NCBI GenBank assembly: GCA_933228675.1
Contig: OW121742.1
Span: 36,650,779-36,714,778 of the forward strand
Source of the DNA: Stomorhina lunata
Lineage: Eukaryota > Arthropoda > Insecta > Diptera > Rhiniidae
Length of the DNA stretch: 64,000 nucleotides
Direction of reading: 5' to 3'
The number at the start of each line of letters is the position of its first letter. Within the stretch, counting starts at the first letter, position 1. The notes under the pieces were generated by a model. That model was not told the DNA's origin, searched no databases, and saw only the letters and a list, made by a program, of their open reading frames with translations. The translations under genes and the position numbers were made by a program. This document shows, piece after piece, positions 32,753-46,072 of the stretch.

Positions 32753-32758
32753 GATAAA

Positions 32759-33112
32759 ACCTTAAAAATTAGAAAAATAAAATTATTTTAGATGAACATT
32801 TTTTAAATGGAATTGTTAGATTCTACCTTACAAAAACTATCTATTATGTATGCAAAAATAAATTCGAAGTTAATATTCTAATTTTTTTATTGCACATCCC
32901 ACTGTGCAACGCTAGCATCTGTCTGCTACATTAAAAGCTTAAGCCAAGAGATGAAAATAAGGAAAATAAGGAAATATTTTTTTCATATTTTATAAATAGA
33001 AACACTCAAATCGCAACTGATTGCAGTTTAAGGCAATTTCCTTAATTAAGTTTTTAGGTCATGTGTAAATATTAATTTATACTAAAATTGAACACCACTG
33101 TGCCACACATCA
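32759..33112. other. AT-rich spacer with CACTGTGC motifs
   Basis: Gene-free. CCCACTGTGC at 32898-32907 and CACTGTGC at 33096-33103; the second abuts the satellite block that begins near 33113. Confidence 0.5.
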
Positions 33113-36100
33113 AGAAAAAACATATTTTTTTAAAACTTCCTATAAAGACAAGAAATTTTTAAAAATTTCCTAAAAAACAGAGACAATTTTTTAGAAATTC
33201 CTAAACAAACTGATAAATTTTTGAAAAATTTCTATAAAAATAAAAAAAAATTAAAAACTTTCCTCAAAAAATCAGAAATTTTTGAAAAATTTCCTGAAAA
33301 AATGAAAAATTTTTGAAAAAGTTTCTAAAAAAAATGGGAATAATAAATTCCCAAATAAAAATGGGAAATGTTTGAAAAACGTCCCATAAAACTAAGAATT
33401 TTTTCTATAGAAATTAAAATTTTCTATAAAAAGTATAATTTTCTATAAAAAAATATAATTTTTTATAAAGGTTATAATTTTTAGAAAAATTTGCTATTAA
33501 AATAAAAAATTTTTGAAAACTTTGCTAAAAAGTTAAAAAAAAATTTTCTATAAAAATAAGAAATTTTTGAAAATGTTCCTATAAAAATAAGAAATTCTTG
33601 AAAAATTTGCTATAAAAATAATAAAAATTTAAAAATTTTCTACCAAAAAATAAGAAATTCTTTAAAATGTTTCTATAAAAATAAGAAATTTTAGAAAAAA
33701 TTCCTATAAAAATAAGAAATTTTCGAAAAATTTCTTAGAAAAATAAGAAATATTTAAAAAATTTCTTACAAAAATAAGAAATTTCTTATAAAATAAAAAA
33801 ATTTTTAAAAAATTTCTTATAAAAATTAGAAATTTTTAAAAAATTTCTTATAAAAATAAGAAATTTTTAAAAAATTTCTTATAAAAATAAGAAATTTTGA
33901 AAAAAAAATTCTTATAAAAATAAGAAATCTTATAAAAATAAGAAATTTTTTAAAAATTTCCTATAAAACTAAGAAACTTTTGAAAAAATTTTTATAAAAC
34001 TAAGAAAATTTTTAAATAATTTATATAAAAAAAAATTGAAAAATTTCCTATAAAAATAAATAATTTTTAAAACAAGAAATTTTTGAAAACTTTCCTATAA
34101 AAATAAGAAAATTTTTGAAAAATTTCCTAGAAAAATAAGAAATTTTTGAAAATTTTCCTAGAAAAATAAGAAATTTTTGAAAAATTTTCTTTAAAAATAA
34201 GAAAATCTAAAAATAATTTATATAAAAAAAAAATATATTTTTGAAAAATTTCCTATAAAAATAAATAATTTTTGAAAACTTTCCTAGAAAAATAAGAAAT
34301 ATTGAAAAATTTTCTTCCAAAAATAAGAAATTTTTGAAAAATTTTCTATAAAAATAAGAAATTTTTGAAAAATTTCCTATAAAAATAAGAAATTTTTGAA
34401 AAATTTCCTATAAAAATAAGAAAATTTTGAAAAAATTTATATAACAAAATGAAATTTTTTAAAAATTTTCTAAAGAAAAAAGTTTTGAAAAAGTTTCTAT
34501 AAAAATAAGAGATTTTTGAAAAATTTACCATAAAAATTAAAAATTTTTGAAAAATTTGCTATAAAAATAAAAAATTTTTAAGAAACTTCTTATGAAAATA
34601 AGAAACTTTTAAAAAAATTCTTATAAAAATAAGAAATTTTTTTAAATTTCGTATAAAAATAAGAAATTTTTAAAAAATTTCCTATAAAAAAAAGAAAATT
34701 TCCCATAAAAATATGAAATTTTTAAAACATTTGCTATAAAAATAAGAAATTTTTGAAAAATTCCCTATAAAAGTAAGAAATTTTTGAAATATTTACTAAT
34801 TTTTTTTTTAATATTTTTGAAAATTTTCTTATAAAAATAAGAATTTTTTGAAAAATTTCCTTAAAAAAAAGTAATTTCAAAAAAATTTTCTTATAAAAAT
34901 AGGAAATTTTTGAAAAATTTCTTATAAAAACATTTTTTAAATTTTTTGACATTTTTTTTATAAAAAAAGAAAATTTTAAAAAATTTTTTACAAAAATAAG
35001 AAATTTTTGAAAAGTCTCAAATAAAATTAAGAAGCTTTAAAAAATTCGCATAAAAATAACAAATTTTTGAAATATTTTTTATAAAAATCAGCAAATTTTG
35101 AAAAACTTGCTATAAAAATGAGAAATTAAAAAAAAAATTAAAAAAAAAAATTTTTTTTAAATTTCCTAAAAATAATAGGAAATTTTTGAAAAATAAGATT
35201 TTATTAAAAAGTTTCCTATAAAAAGAGGAAAAATTTTCTAGAAAAAAATATAAGAAAGTTTTCAAAAATTTTTTTTTTCGGAAACTTTTCAAAAATTTCT
35301 TATTATCTTTCTTATTACTATGAATTTCTTTTTTCTTTTCAAAAATTTTTAACTTTTAAAAATGTCTTATTTTTATAAGAAATTTTTGAAAAATTTCCTA
35401 TACAAATAGGAAATTTTTGAAAATTTTCCTACAAAAATAAGGAATTTTTGAAAAATTTCCTATAAAAATAAGAAATTTTTTGAAAAATTTGCTATAAAAA
35501 TAAGAAATTTTTGAAAAATTTCCTATAAAAGTTAAAAATGTTTGAAAACTTTATTATAAAAATTAAAAATTTTTAAAAATTTTCCTATAAAAACAGGAAA
35601 TTTTTTACAAATTTCCTATAAAAATAAGAAATTTTTAAAAACTTTCCTATAAAAATAAGAAATTTTTTAAAAATTTCTACAAAAATAAGAAATTTTTGAA
35701 AACTTTCCTATAAAAATAAGAATTTTTTGAAAAACATCCTAAAAAAATTAAGAAATATTTTAAAAATTTTTAAGAAAAAATATATTTTTTTAATTTTCCT
35801 GAACACGCCAATTTTTGAAAATTTTACTATAAATTTTTGAAAAATGTCCTATTATAAATATTATTTTTAAAAAATTAGAAATTTTGTAAAAGTTTTTAAA
35901 TAAATAAAAAATTTCCTCTCAAAAAAGAAATTTTTAAAAAATTTCCTATAAAAAATGTTTTGAAATTTTTTCTAAAAATTTAAAATTTTTGAAAAATTTC
36001 CTATAAAATTAAAAAATTTTGTAAAAATAACAAACTTTAGAAAAATTTAAAAAAAAAATAAAAAATGAAAAATTTCTTCTTAAAATAAAAAAAAATGTTT

Positions 36101-36275
36101 AATAACAAATTTTTGAAAAAATTCCCCATAAAGAAGAAATTTTTGAAATATTTCAAAAAAAAAAATAACAAATTTTTTTTAAAAAATAAGAAATTTTAAA
36201 AAAAATTTCTTATAAAAATAAAAAAAAATTGTGAAATAATAAATTTTTGAAAAATTTCCTATAAAAATAAGAAAT
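33113..36275 (+). repeat. Decayed 31-bp satellite, ATAAGAAA subfamily
   Basis: About 3.1 kb of strongly diverged forward-oriented units. TTTTTGAAAAATTTC and CTATAAAAATAAGAAA remain recognisable, but indels change the period everywhere. At 35280-35380 a short stretch is in reverse orientation (CAAAAATTTCTTATT). It looks like the oldest array in the window. Confidence 0.88.
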
Positions 36276-37375
36276 TTAAATTGTTTCTGTTACAAAAGTT
36301 TTAATAAATTTTTGTAAATCCTAGGCTTTCTTAGAGAATTCGTTAAAAGAGTATTGTTATTGGTATTATTTAAAGCCTTAACTGGTTTATAGTTTTGATA
36401 TTATGGGAAAAAAATTTTATTTTGTGGAATTAACAAAACCATCCTTTGCTTAACTCAGATTTTAACTGGCCATAAATTTAGTACATTTTTATAGCTTTAT
36501 TCCTACTCCTTCAGTAGTTTATAAATTAACTGCTCTTGTTGTTAGCATATGTTATAGTTTAACAATACCAGCTTGTCTCATAAATAGTCTAATAAAATAT
36601 AAAATAATTTACTTGGATTTAACAACACCTAAATACACTTTGTTTTGAAAAAGTCTAAGCCCTTTACTTTTTACAGCCTTTAGCCTCAATAAAAGCTGTT
36701 TTCAGTGACGACATTAAAGTGGAAGCCATTAACTTGGTAGCCGCCTTTTGAGTGGCTCAATTCAATATCAAATTTTCATCTTTAATTTTATGACCTTTTT
36801 GCATGTAGGAAAATTTACTTTTACTTTGCTTCTTTTGTATCATTTGAATATTTTTTTCATGAGATTAAAAAAGAAATATATTAAATAACTTCAGTTTATG
36901 TTTGTATTTTATTTGTAATCAATAAAAAAAAGATAAAAGTTAATAAGTATGAGTTTGCCATGAAGGAATTGGGATTGTTTGAAATTTCGAAATCCCCAAG
37001 GAATTCATATTTTCGGTGTATCCTTGGGCGTATACGAAATAATAATTAAAATCACATCACTCATACGCAATCAGTAGAAAAGCTTTTCCTTTTCTTTCCT
37101 TTGAATACATTAATAAAAACATATAAAAGTATGTAAAAATAAATGTACGCATGTATGTATGTATGTATATCTAACGAATTATCTATTATAAATTTTCTTC
37201 AAATTATCTTTTTCTGCGCATTAGATATGCAGTAAAACCTCAAAAATAACTTATCAAAATTTTAAAATTATTCCAAAGAGATTAAAGAGAAAGAAATTTT
37301 ATATTCAAAATTACAAAAATGTAATTATAATTAAAACTAAAGTTTTGAAAAAATACGATACAACAAAACTTTACA
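36276..37375. other. Non-coding spacer
   Basis: AT-rich DNA with no supported gene. A short (ATGT)n tract lies at 37151-37168. Nothing else stands out. Confidence 0.6.
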
Positions 37376-38410
37376 AAAATTCTATAAAAATAAGAAATTT
37401 TTTTATAAATTTTCCATAAAAAAGGAATCCTTTATTTTTATAGGAAATTTTTCAAAATTTTCCTATTTTTATAGGAAATTTTCTATTTTTCCTATTCTTT
37501 ATAATTTTATAGAAAATTTTTCAAAAATTTCCCATTTTTATAGAAAATGTTTCAAAAATTTCCCATTTTTATAGGAAATTTTTCAAAAATTTCCCATTTT
37601 TATAGGAAATTTTTCAAAAATTTCCTATTTTTATAAGAAATTTTTCAAAAATTTCCTATATTTATAAGCAATTTTTCAAAAATTTCCTATTTTTATAGCA
37701 AATTTTTCAAAAATTTCCTATTTTTGTAGGAAACTTTTAAAAAATGTCTTTTTTCATAGGAAATTTTTTTGAAAAATTTCCTTTTTTTTAAAGGAAATTT
37801 TTCAAAAACTTCCTATTTTTTTAAAGGAAATTTTTCAAAAATTCCCTATTTTTTTAAAAGGAAATTTTTCAAAAATTTCCTATTTTTTTTTAAGGAAATT
37901 TTTCAAAAATTTCCTATTTTTTCAAAAAAATCAAAAATTAAATTTTTTTATAGGAAATTTTTCAAAAATTTCCTATTTTTATAGGAAATTTTTCAAAAAT
38001 TTCCTATTTTTTAGGAAAATTTTCAAAAATTTTATTTTTTATACGAAATTTTTAAAAAATTTCCTATTTTTATTTTTATAGGAAATTTTTCAAAAATTTC
38101 CTATTTTTAAAGAAAATTTTTCAAAATTTTAATTTTTTTATAGGAAATTTTCAAAAATTTCATATTTTTAGAGCAAATTTTTAAAAAATTTCCTATTTTT
38201 ATAGGAAATTTTTTAAAAATTTCCTGTTTTTTATAGGAAATTTTTAAAAAATTTCCTATTTTTATAGGAAATTTTGCAAAAGATTCTTATTTTTACAGGA
38301 AATTTTTCAAAAAATTCATATTTTTATCGGAAATTTTTCAAAAAACTCCTATTTTTATAGGAAATTTTTCAAAAATTTCCTATTTTTATATGAAATTTTT
38401 CAAAAATTCA

Positions 38411-38449
<39 letters not shown>

Positions 38450-39660
38450 GAAATTTTTAAAAAATTTCCTATTTTTATACGAAATTTTTTAGAAATTTCC
38501 TATTTTCATACGAAATTTTTCAGAAATTTCCTATTTTTATACGAAATTTTTTAGAAATTTCCTATTTTTATACGAAATTTTTAAAAAATTTTTTATTTTT
38601 ATAAGAAATATTTCAAAAATTTCCTATTTTTAAATAAAATTTTTCAAAATTTTAATTTTTTTATAGAAAATTTTTCAAAAATTTCATATTTTTAGAGCAA
38701 ATTTTTCAAAAATTTCCTATTTTTATAGGAAATTTTTAAAAAATTTCCTGTTTTTTATAGGAAATTTTAAAAAAATTCCCTATTTTTATAGGAAATTTTT
38801 CAAAAAATTCCTATTTTTGCAGGAAATTTTTCAAAAAATTCATATTTTTATAGGAAATTTTAAAAAAAAATTCCTATTTTTATAGGAAATTTTTCAAAAA
38901 TTTCCTATTTTTATAGGAAATTTTTCAAAAATTTTTTTTTTTTATAGGAAATTTTTCAAAAATCTCTTATTTTTATAGGAATTTTTATAGGAAATTTTTC
39001 AAAAAAATCATATTTTTATAGGAAATTTTTCAAAAAATTCCTATTTTTATAGGAAATTTTTCAAAAATTTCCTATTTTTATAGGAAATTTTTCAAAAATT
39101 TTCTTTTTTATACGAAATTTTTCAAAAATTTCCTGTTTTTATACGAAATTTTTCAGAAATTTCCTATTTTTATACGAAATTTTTCAGAAATTTCCTATTT
39201 TTAAACGAAATTTTTCAGGAAATTCCTATTTTTATACGAAATTTTTCAAAAATTTCCTATTTTTATAAGAAATTTTTAATTTTTATAGGAAATTTTTCAA
39301 AAATTTCCTATTTTTAAAGGAAATTTTTCAAAATTTTCATTTTTTTATAGGAAATTTTTCAAAAATTTCATATTTTTATAGCAAATTTTTTTAAAAATTT
39401 TCTATTTTTATAGGAAATTTTTAAAAAATTTCCTGTTTTTTATAGGAAATTTTTAAAAAAAATTTTATAGAAATTTTTTCAAAAATTTCCTATTTTTATT
39501 GGAAATTTTTCAAAAATTTCCTATTATTATAAGAAATTTTTCAAAAATTTCCTATTTTTATAGAAAGTTCTTAAAAAAAATTATTATCTTTTTAGAAAAT
39601 TTTGAAAAAAAATGTAATGTTTTTATAGAAAATTTTTCAAAAGTTTCCTAGTTTTATATG
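37376..39660 (-). repeat. 31-bp satellite, reverse orientation
   Basis: About 70 moderately diverged copies with TTTTTCAAAAA on the + strand. Local subfamilies: TTTTTTTAAAGGAAA near 37780-37900; TATACGAAATTTTT near 38450-38580 and again 39105-39240; and a block with TTTTTAGAGCAAATTT near 38170 and 38690, suggesting a duplicated segment of about 530 bp. Confidence 0.93.
38412..38448. repeat. (TA)n microsatellite
   Basis: About 18 TA dinucleotides inserted within a satellite unit. Confidence 0.95.
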
Positions 39661-40763
39661 AAAAATAATAATGTCAGGCTGCGGCTTATTTAATGTCATT
39701 CGACATTTGCCTTAGGCTTTATTTCAATCTCGTGTGTCAATTATATTGCGAAATATTTTATAGTTAAATTTTCTATAGCATAATTTTTGGCATTAAAATA
39801 AATTATACATGAGTTGTATGTGAGGGTTACATGTCGTCAGTTTCATATCAATCAAACATCAATTTGATGTCAATTATCCAAAAATTGATTTGTTAATTAA
39901 CAAAATTTCTAAATATTTATATTCAGTTTAGTTTTGCCACGCAAATTAATTTCAAATGTAATTAAATAAAAACAAAACTTTTTAATTTTTTCTCAAGAAT
40001 TTTGTTTTATTAAAAAATCACTTAAAAGTAAATTTTATACAAATTAAATCACTGCATGCACTTTTTCCCGCTAAACGATTTGCTGTTACGTCAGAAAAAC
40101 TTTGGGACGAAAACTTAAAACGCTAATTACTTAAAACTAAAATACCTAAGTTCTAAAACCCACACACCAAAATACTTAGAACTCATATAAATAAACACCA
40201 ACCATCACCCCTTATAGCTAAAATGAAGTATTACAATTTTTATCTAAGACATTGTTTAATGATCATTAGAAAACAATGAGTGTCTTTTCTTGTTTTTGTA
40301 CTACAAAAAAAAACTTTGTCCTATGTGCACTTCCGCTTCCGCCTGCGTTACTTTCTTCCTTAAAACTATCAACTGAAAGGTAACAGAAATTAAACGAAAA
40401 ATCCGAAAAGTTATAAATTTAAATTGACACATGTTCTCGGAAACTACAACATAATAAAATAAACTCTTACGAGAAAGTTATAAACGACAGTAACAATTTT
40501 GAAAATTGTTAAAAATTACTGTTTTAAAATTTAAATTGTTTAGGTTATATAAGAGTAAAAACAAACTTAATTAAAAGGATTGACCCCTTATATGAACATT
40601 TGAATGATTGGATAACAAAATGTAAAGCAAATTTCAATTTTCCCATAATCATCTAGACGCATTGCCTAGAGGCTTCCTAGTACACGCATTACGATAAACA
40701 AAACATCGACACACACAAAACTAGTTATTTCCTTCCATTTTATCCTTTGGTTTTCCATGTCTC
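39661..40763. other. 3' flank of the yellow-family gene
   Basis: Unique-sequence region downstream of the - strand yellow-family gene. No canonical AATAAA appears within the first 100 nt after the stop; GGATAAAATGG about 25 nt past it is the nearest variant. TTTCCCGC at 40064-40071 fits the E2F consensus TTTSSCGC, followed by TTACGTCA at 40087-40094 (CRE-like). No other gene is seen. Confidence 0.5.
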
Positions 40764-43700
40764 CTACCAACATCCCTGCATCATTGTCAATTGTTGAATC
40801 GCACCACAACCCACTCGATTTTGCATGAAATCCGGGAAATTACTTTGTAAAACACTCATTGTATTGCGATTGTAATCGGGCACTGCATGTGTGGCCAGCT
40901 GACAAGTGGGCGAACGATAGACAGGCTTAAAATTGGCTTCTGCAAATGGTGTATTGGTATCCCAGCGGAATACTTCGGCATCGCCTTCATTACGGAAAAA
41001 GATGGCCGAACCATTATCAGTGCCAATAATGACCATGCGAGAAGGTTTTTTCCCAATGTCTGGAATAAAGAAAAAAACAAATTTTAAAAATTATTAAATT
41101 TTATAAAAATTTTTTTCAAAAATTTATTATTTTTATAGGAAATTTTTCAAAACATTCTTACTTTTAAAGGAAATTTTTCAAAAATTTACAATTTTTATAG
41201 GAAATTTTTCAAAAATTTCCTATTTTTATAGGAAATTTTTCAAAAATTTCCTATTTTTATAGGAAAATTTTCAAAAATTTCCTATTTTTATAGGAAATTT
41301 TTCAAAAATTTCCTATTTTTATAGAAAATTTTTCAAAAATTTCCTATTTTTATAGGAAATTTTTCAAAAATTTCCTATTTTTATAGGAAATTTTTCAAAA
41401 ATTTCCTATTTTTATAGGAAATTTTTCAAAAATTTCCTATTTTTATAGGAAATTTTTCAAAAATTTTCTATTTTTATAGGAAATTTTTCAAAAATTTCCT
41501 ATTTTTATAGGAAATTTTTCAAAAATTTCCTATTTTTATAGGAAATTTTTCAAAAATTTCCTATTTTTAGAGGAAATTTTTCAAAAATTTCCTATTTTTA
41601 GAGGAAATTTTTCAAAAATTTCCTATTTTTATAGGAAATTTTTCAAAAATTTCCTATTTTTATAGGAAGTTTTTCAAAAATTTCCTATTTTTATAGGAAG
41701 TTTTTCAAAAATTTCCTATTTTTATAGGAAATTTTTCAATTTTATAGGAAATTTTTCAATAATTTCCCATTTTTATAGGAAATTTTTCAAAAATTTCCTA
41801 TTTTTATAGGAAATTTTTCAAAAATTTCCTATTTTTATAGGAAATTTTTCAAAAATTTCCTATTTTTATAGGAAATTTTTCAATAATTTCCTATTTTTAT
41901 AGGAAATTTTTCAAAAATTTCCTATTTTTATAGGAAATTTTTCAAAAATTTCCTATTTTTATAGGAAATTTTTCAAAAATTTCCTATTTTTATAGGAAAT
42001 TTTTCAAAAATTTCCTATTTTATAGGAAATTTTTCAAAAATTTCCTATTTTATAGGAAATTTTTCAAAAATTTCCTATTTTTATAGGAAATTTTTCAAAA
42101 ATTTCCTATTTTTATAGGAAATTTTTCAAAAATTTCCTATTTTTATAGGAAATTTTTCAAAAATTTCCTATTTTTATAAGAAATTTTTCAAAAATTTCCT
42201 ATTTTTATAGGAAATTTTTCAAAAATTTCCTATTTTTAAAGGAAATTTTTCAAAAATTTCCTATTTTTAAAGGAAATTTTTCAAAAATTTCCTATTTTTA
42301 TAGGAAATTTTTCAAAAAATTCCTGTTTTTATAGGAAATTTTTCAAAAATTTCCTATTTTTATAGGAATTTTTTCAAAAATTTCCTATATTTATAGGAAT
42401 TTTTTCAAAAATTTCCTATTTTTTAGGAAATTTTTCAAAAATTTCCTATTTTTATACGAAATTTTTTTTCCTATTTTTATTTTCTACTTTTATAGGAAAT
42501 TTTTCAAAAAATTCCTGTTTTTATAGGAAATTTTTCAAAAATTTCCTATTTTTATAGGAAATTTTTCAAAAATTTCCTATAAAAATAGGAAATTTTTGAA
42601 AAATTTCCTATTTTTATAGGAAATTTTTCAATAATTTCCTATTTTTATAGGAAATTTTTCAAAAATTTCCTATTTTTATAGGAAATTTTTCAAAAATTTC
42701 CTATTTTTATAGGAAATTTTTCAAAAATTTCCTATTTTTATAGGAAATTTTTCAAAAATTTCCTATTTTATAGGAAATTTTTCAAAAATTTCCTATTTTA
42801 TAGGAAATTTTTCAAAAATTTCCTATTTTTATAGGAAATTTTTCAAAAATTTCCTATTTTTATAGGAAATTTTTCAAAAATTTCCTATTTTTATAGGAAA
42901 TTTTTCAAAAATTTCCTATTTTTATAGGAAATTTTTCAAAAATTTCCTATTTTTATAAGAAATTTTTCAAAAATTTCCTATTTTTATAGGAAATTTTTCA
43001 AAAATTTCCTATTTTTAAAGGAAATTTTTCAAAAATTTCCTATTTTTAAAGGAAATTTTTCAAAAATTTCCTATTTTTATAGGAAATTTTTCAAAAAATT
43101 CCTGTTTTTATAGGAAATTTTTCAAAAATTTCCTATTTTTATAGGAATTTTTTCAAAAATTTCCTATATTTATAGGAATTTTTTCAAAAATTTCCTATTT
43201 TTTAGGAAATTTTTCAAAAATTTCCTATTTTTATACGAAATTTTTTTTCCTATTTTTATTTTCTACTTTTATAGGAAATTTTTCAAAAAATTCCTGTTTT
43301 TATAGGAAATTTTTCAAAAATTTCCTATTTTTATAGGAAATTTTTCAAAAATTTCCTATTTTTATAGGAAATTTTTCAAAAATTTCCTATTTTTATAGGA
43401 AATTTTTCAAAAATTTCCTATTTTTATAGGAAATTTTTCAAAAATTTCCTATTTTTATAGGAAATTTTTCAAAAATTTCCTATTTTTATAGGAAATTTTT
43501 CAAAAATTTCCTATTTTTATAGGAAAATTTTTCAAAAATTTCCTATTTTTATAGGAAATTTTTCAAAAATTTCCTATTTTTATAGGAAATTTTTCAAAAA
43601 TTTCCTATTTTTATAGGAAATTTTTCAAAAATTTCCTATTTTTATAGGAAATTTTTCAAAAATTTCCTATTTTTATAGGAAATTTTTCAAAAATTTCCTA

Positions 43701-46072
43701 TTTTTATAGGAAATTTTTCAAAAATTTCCTATTTTTATAGGAAATTTTTCAAAAATTTCCTATTTTTATAGGAAATTTTTCAAAAATTTCCTATTTTTAT
43801 AGGAAATTTTTCAAAAATTTCCTATTTTCATAGGAAATTTTTCAAAAATTTCCTATTTTTATAGGAAATTTTTCAAAAATTTCCTATTTTTATAGAAAAT
43901 TTTTCAAAAATTTCCTATTTTTATAGAAAATTTTTCAAAAATTTCCTATCTTTATAGAAAATTTTTCAAAAATTTCCTATTTTATAGGAAATTTTTCAAA
44001 AATTTCCTATTTTTATAGGAAATTTTTCAAAAATTTCCTATTTTTATAGGAAATTTTTCAAAAATTTCCTATTTTTATAGGAAATTTTTCAAAAATTTCC
44101 TATTTTTATAGGAAATTTTTCAAAAATTTCCTATTTTTATAGGAAATTTTTCAAAAATTTCCTATTTTTTTAGGAAATTTTTCAAAAATTTCCTATTTAA
44201 TAGGAATTTTTTTTCCTATTTTTATTTCCTACTTTTATAGGAAATTTTTCAAAAAATTCCTGTTTTTATAGGAAATTTTTCAAAAATTTCCTATTTTTAT
44301 AGGAAATTTTTCAAAAAATTTCCTATTTTTAAAGGAAATTTTTCAAAAATTTCCTATATTTATAGGAAATTTTTCAAAAAATTTCCTATTTTTATAGGAA
44401 ATTTTTCAAAAATTTCCTATTTTTATAGGAAATTTTTCAAAAATTTCCTATTTTTATAGGAAAATTTTCAAAAATTTCCTTTTTTTATAGGAAATTTCCT
44501 ATTTTTATAGGAAATTTTTCAAAAATTTCCTATTTTTATAGGAAATTTTTCAAAAATTTCCTATTTTTATAGGAATTTTTTCAAATATTTCCTATTTGTT
44601 TTAGGATAATTTTCAAAAATTTCCTATTTTTATAGGAAATTTTTTTCCTATTTTTATTTCCTATTTTTATAGGAATTTTTTCAAAAATTTCCTATATTTA
44701 TAGGAATTTTTTCAAAAATTTCCTATTTTTTTAGGAAATTTTTCAAAAATTTTTTATTTTATAGGAAATTTTTTTTCCTATTTTTATTTCCTACTTTTAT
44801 AGGAAATTTTTCAAAAATGTATTTTTATAGGAAATTTTTCAAAAATTTCCTATTTTTATAGTAAATTTTTCAAAAATTTTCTATTTTTATAGGAAATTTT
44901 TCAAAAATTTTCTATTTTTATAAGAAATTTTTAAACTTCTTATTTATAGCAAATTTTTCAAAAATTTCTATTTTTATAGCAAACTTTTCAAAAATGTCCT
45001 ATTTTTAAAGCAATTTTTTTTTTAATTTCCTGTTATTATAGCAAATTTTTCAAAAACTTTTTATTTTTATAGGAATTTTTGAAAAATTTTCTATTTTTAT
45101 AGGAAATTTTTAAATATTTTAAGTATTGGAAATTTTTCAAAATTGTATTTAAGTTATAAATTTAGACTCACCCATAATTTTGCCGTCCGCCACTCCACTT
45201 CTCAAATATTCCGATTTTAACGAAAACAATTTGCTCGTACTCAAATAAGTGAAATATAACTCCGTGGTACCACAATCATGCCGGACCAGGGCTATATATA
45301 AAACATCTCGTTGCCTACATCCCGTAGTTACAGCCTTTGGCAACACAATTCTGAAACCTCGATCGGCTTGTATATTGAAAACTATAATAGCCCGATTAGC
45401 TGCATCGCTGACATACACAAAACAGCCCCCATCCGGAGCATACTCAATCGCCAAATACTGCAATCGAGAATTTGTAGACGTCAGACCCTCCAAGTCCACT
45501 GTTTTTAAGATTTTACCCGTTTTGGCTGACAACGCTACAACTTTGGGCGGACATTTGCGTATGGGTGTTTCCAAGGTATTGACAATACCCGTATCCAAAA
45601 CCCAAATGACCTCATTTTGATCCACCACTAAATCAACGACAGACTGTAGGGCCTTACAATTTCCCTCTTCTTGCATGTCCCAGCAAGGAAACGGTGTAAA
45701 TGTTGTAGAGCAAGTACCCGGCTGTATTGTGGTCTTGACCAAAGTGGCAGGTACTCCTTTCCTATAGCGTGGCAGAGCCAAATATATGGTATCCTTTATA
45801 ATTTGAGCTCTTGTGGCTATAATATTTTTTGAAATAAATTTCCCTGAGCTCTTAAACAAAGATTTGGTGGAGGCACAAGGAAAGTCAAATTGTCCTCCCG
45901 TCCACTGCACGATACTACTGGCAGCTGAACAAGATTTATCCGGTGTCAACAGACCATATTTGGTGCCTTGAGCATCACACTTTGGCGTGCAAATGAGACA
46001 TATGCCAATAATGGCCAATAGCAGAAAACCTTCTTGAAGAAGTGACACCTGCTTTAACCACATCTTCTTCAT
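40764..46072 (-). CDS. Yellow/MRJP-family secreted protein, yellow-g/g2 type
   Basis: Two exons on the - strand, 46072-45172 and 41059-40764, joined by a phase-1 intron with GTGAGT donor and TTCCAG acceptor, give 398 residues, normal for the family. A signal peptide covers residues 1 to about 34 (hydrophobic LLLAIIGICLICT core, likely cut after CDA). The mature start has GTKYGLL, IVQWTGGQFDFPC and YLALPRYRKGVPATL. The MRJP domain is shown by VVDLVVDQNEVIWVLDTGI near 144, AIEYAPDGGCFVYVSDA near 206, and in exon 2 MVIIGTDNGSAIFFRNEG and the RWDTNTPF region. In Drosophila, yellow-g and yellow-g2 are expressed in follicle cells and needed for a sound eggshell. The g/g2 assignment is from memory of motif wording; I cannot separate g from g2. 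A second ATG at 46063 is possible. The frame is intact. Confidence 0.9.
41095..45150 (-). repeat. 31-bp satellite filling the yellow-g/g2 intron, with higher-order repeat
   Basis: About 130 copies in reverse orientation, so the primary transcript reads the forward unit. The array stops about 35 bp inside the acceptor side and about 20 bp inside the donor side of the intron. A higher-order segment of about 0.75-0.78 kb is duplicated: CAATAATTTCC at 41881 and 42629, paired short CCTATTTTATAGG units at 42011/42041 and 42760/42790, and TATACGAA before TTTTTTTTCC at 42453 and 43232. Partial third copies occur near 44200, 44640 and 44770. One unit at about 42578-42610 is inverted. The last 250 bp toward 45150 are degenerate. 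Confidence 0.95.

Noticed and set aside
40887..41087. Open frame on the + strand opposite yellow exon 2
   Set aside because: Antisense of the conserved C-terminal exon; the - strand reading joins exon 1 in frame through canonical splice sites.
45249..45620. Open frames opposite the yellow-family exon on the + strand
   Set aside because: Antisense shadows of exon 1, which has clear family motifs on the - strand.
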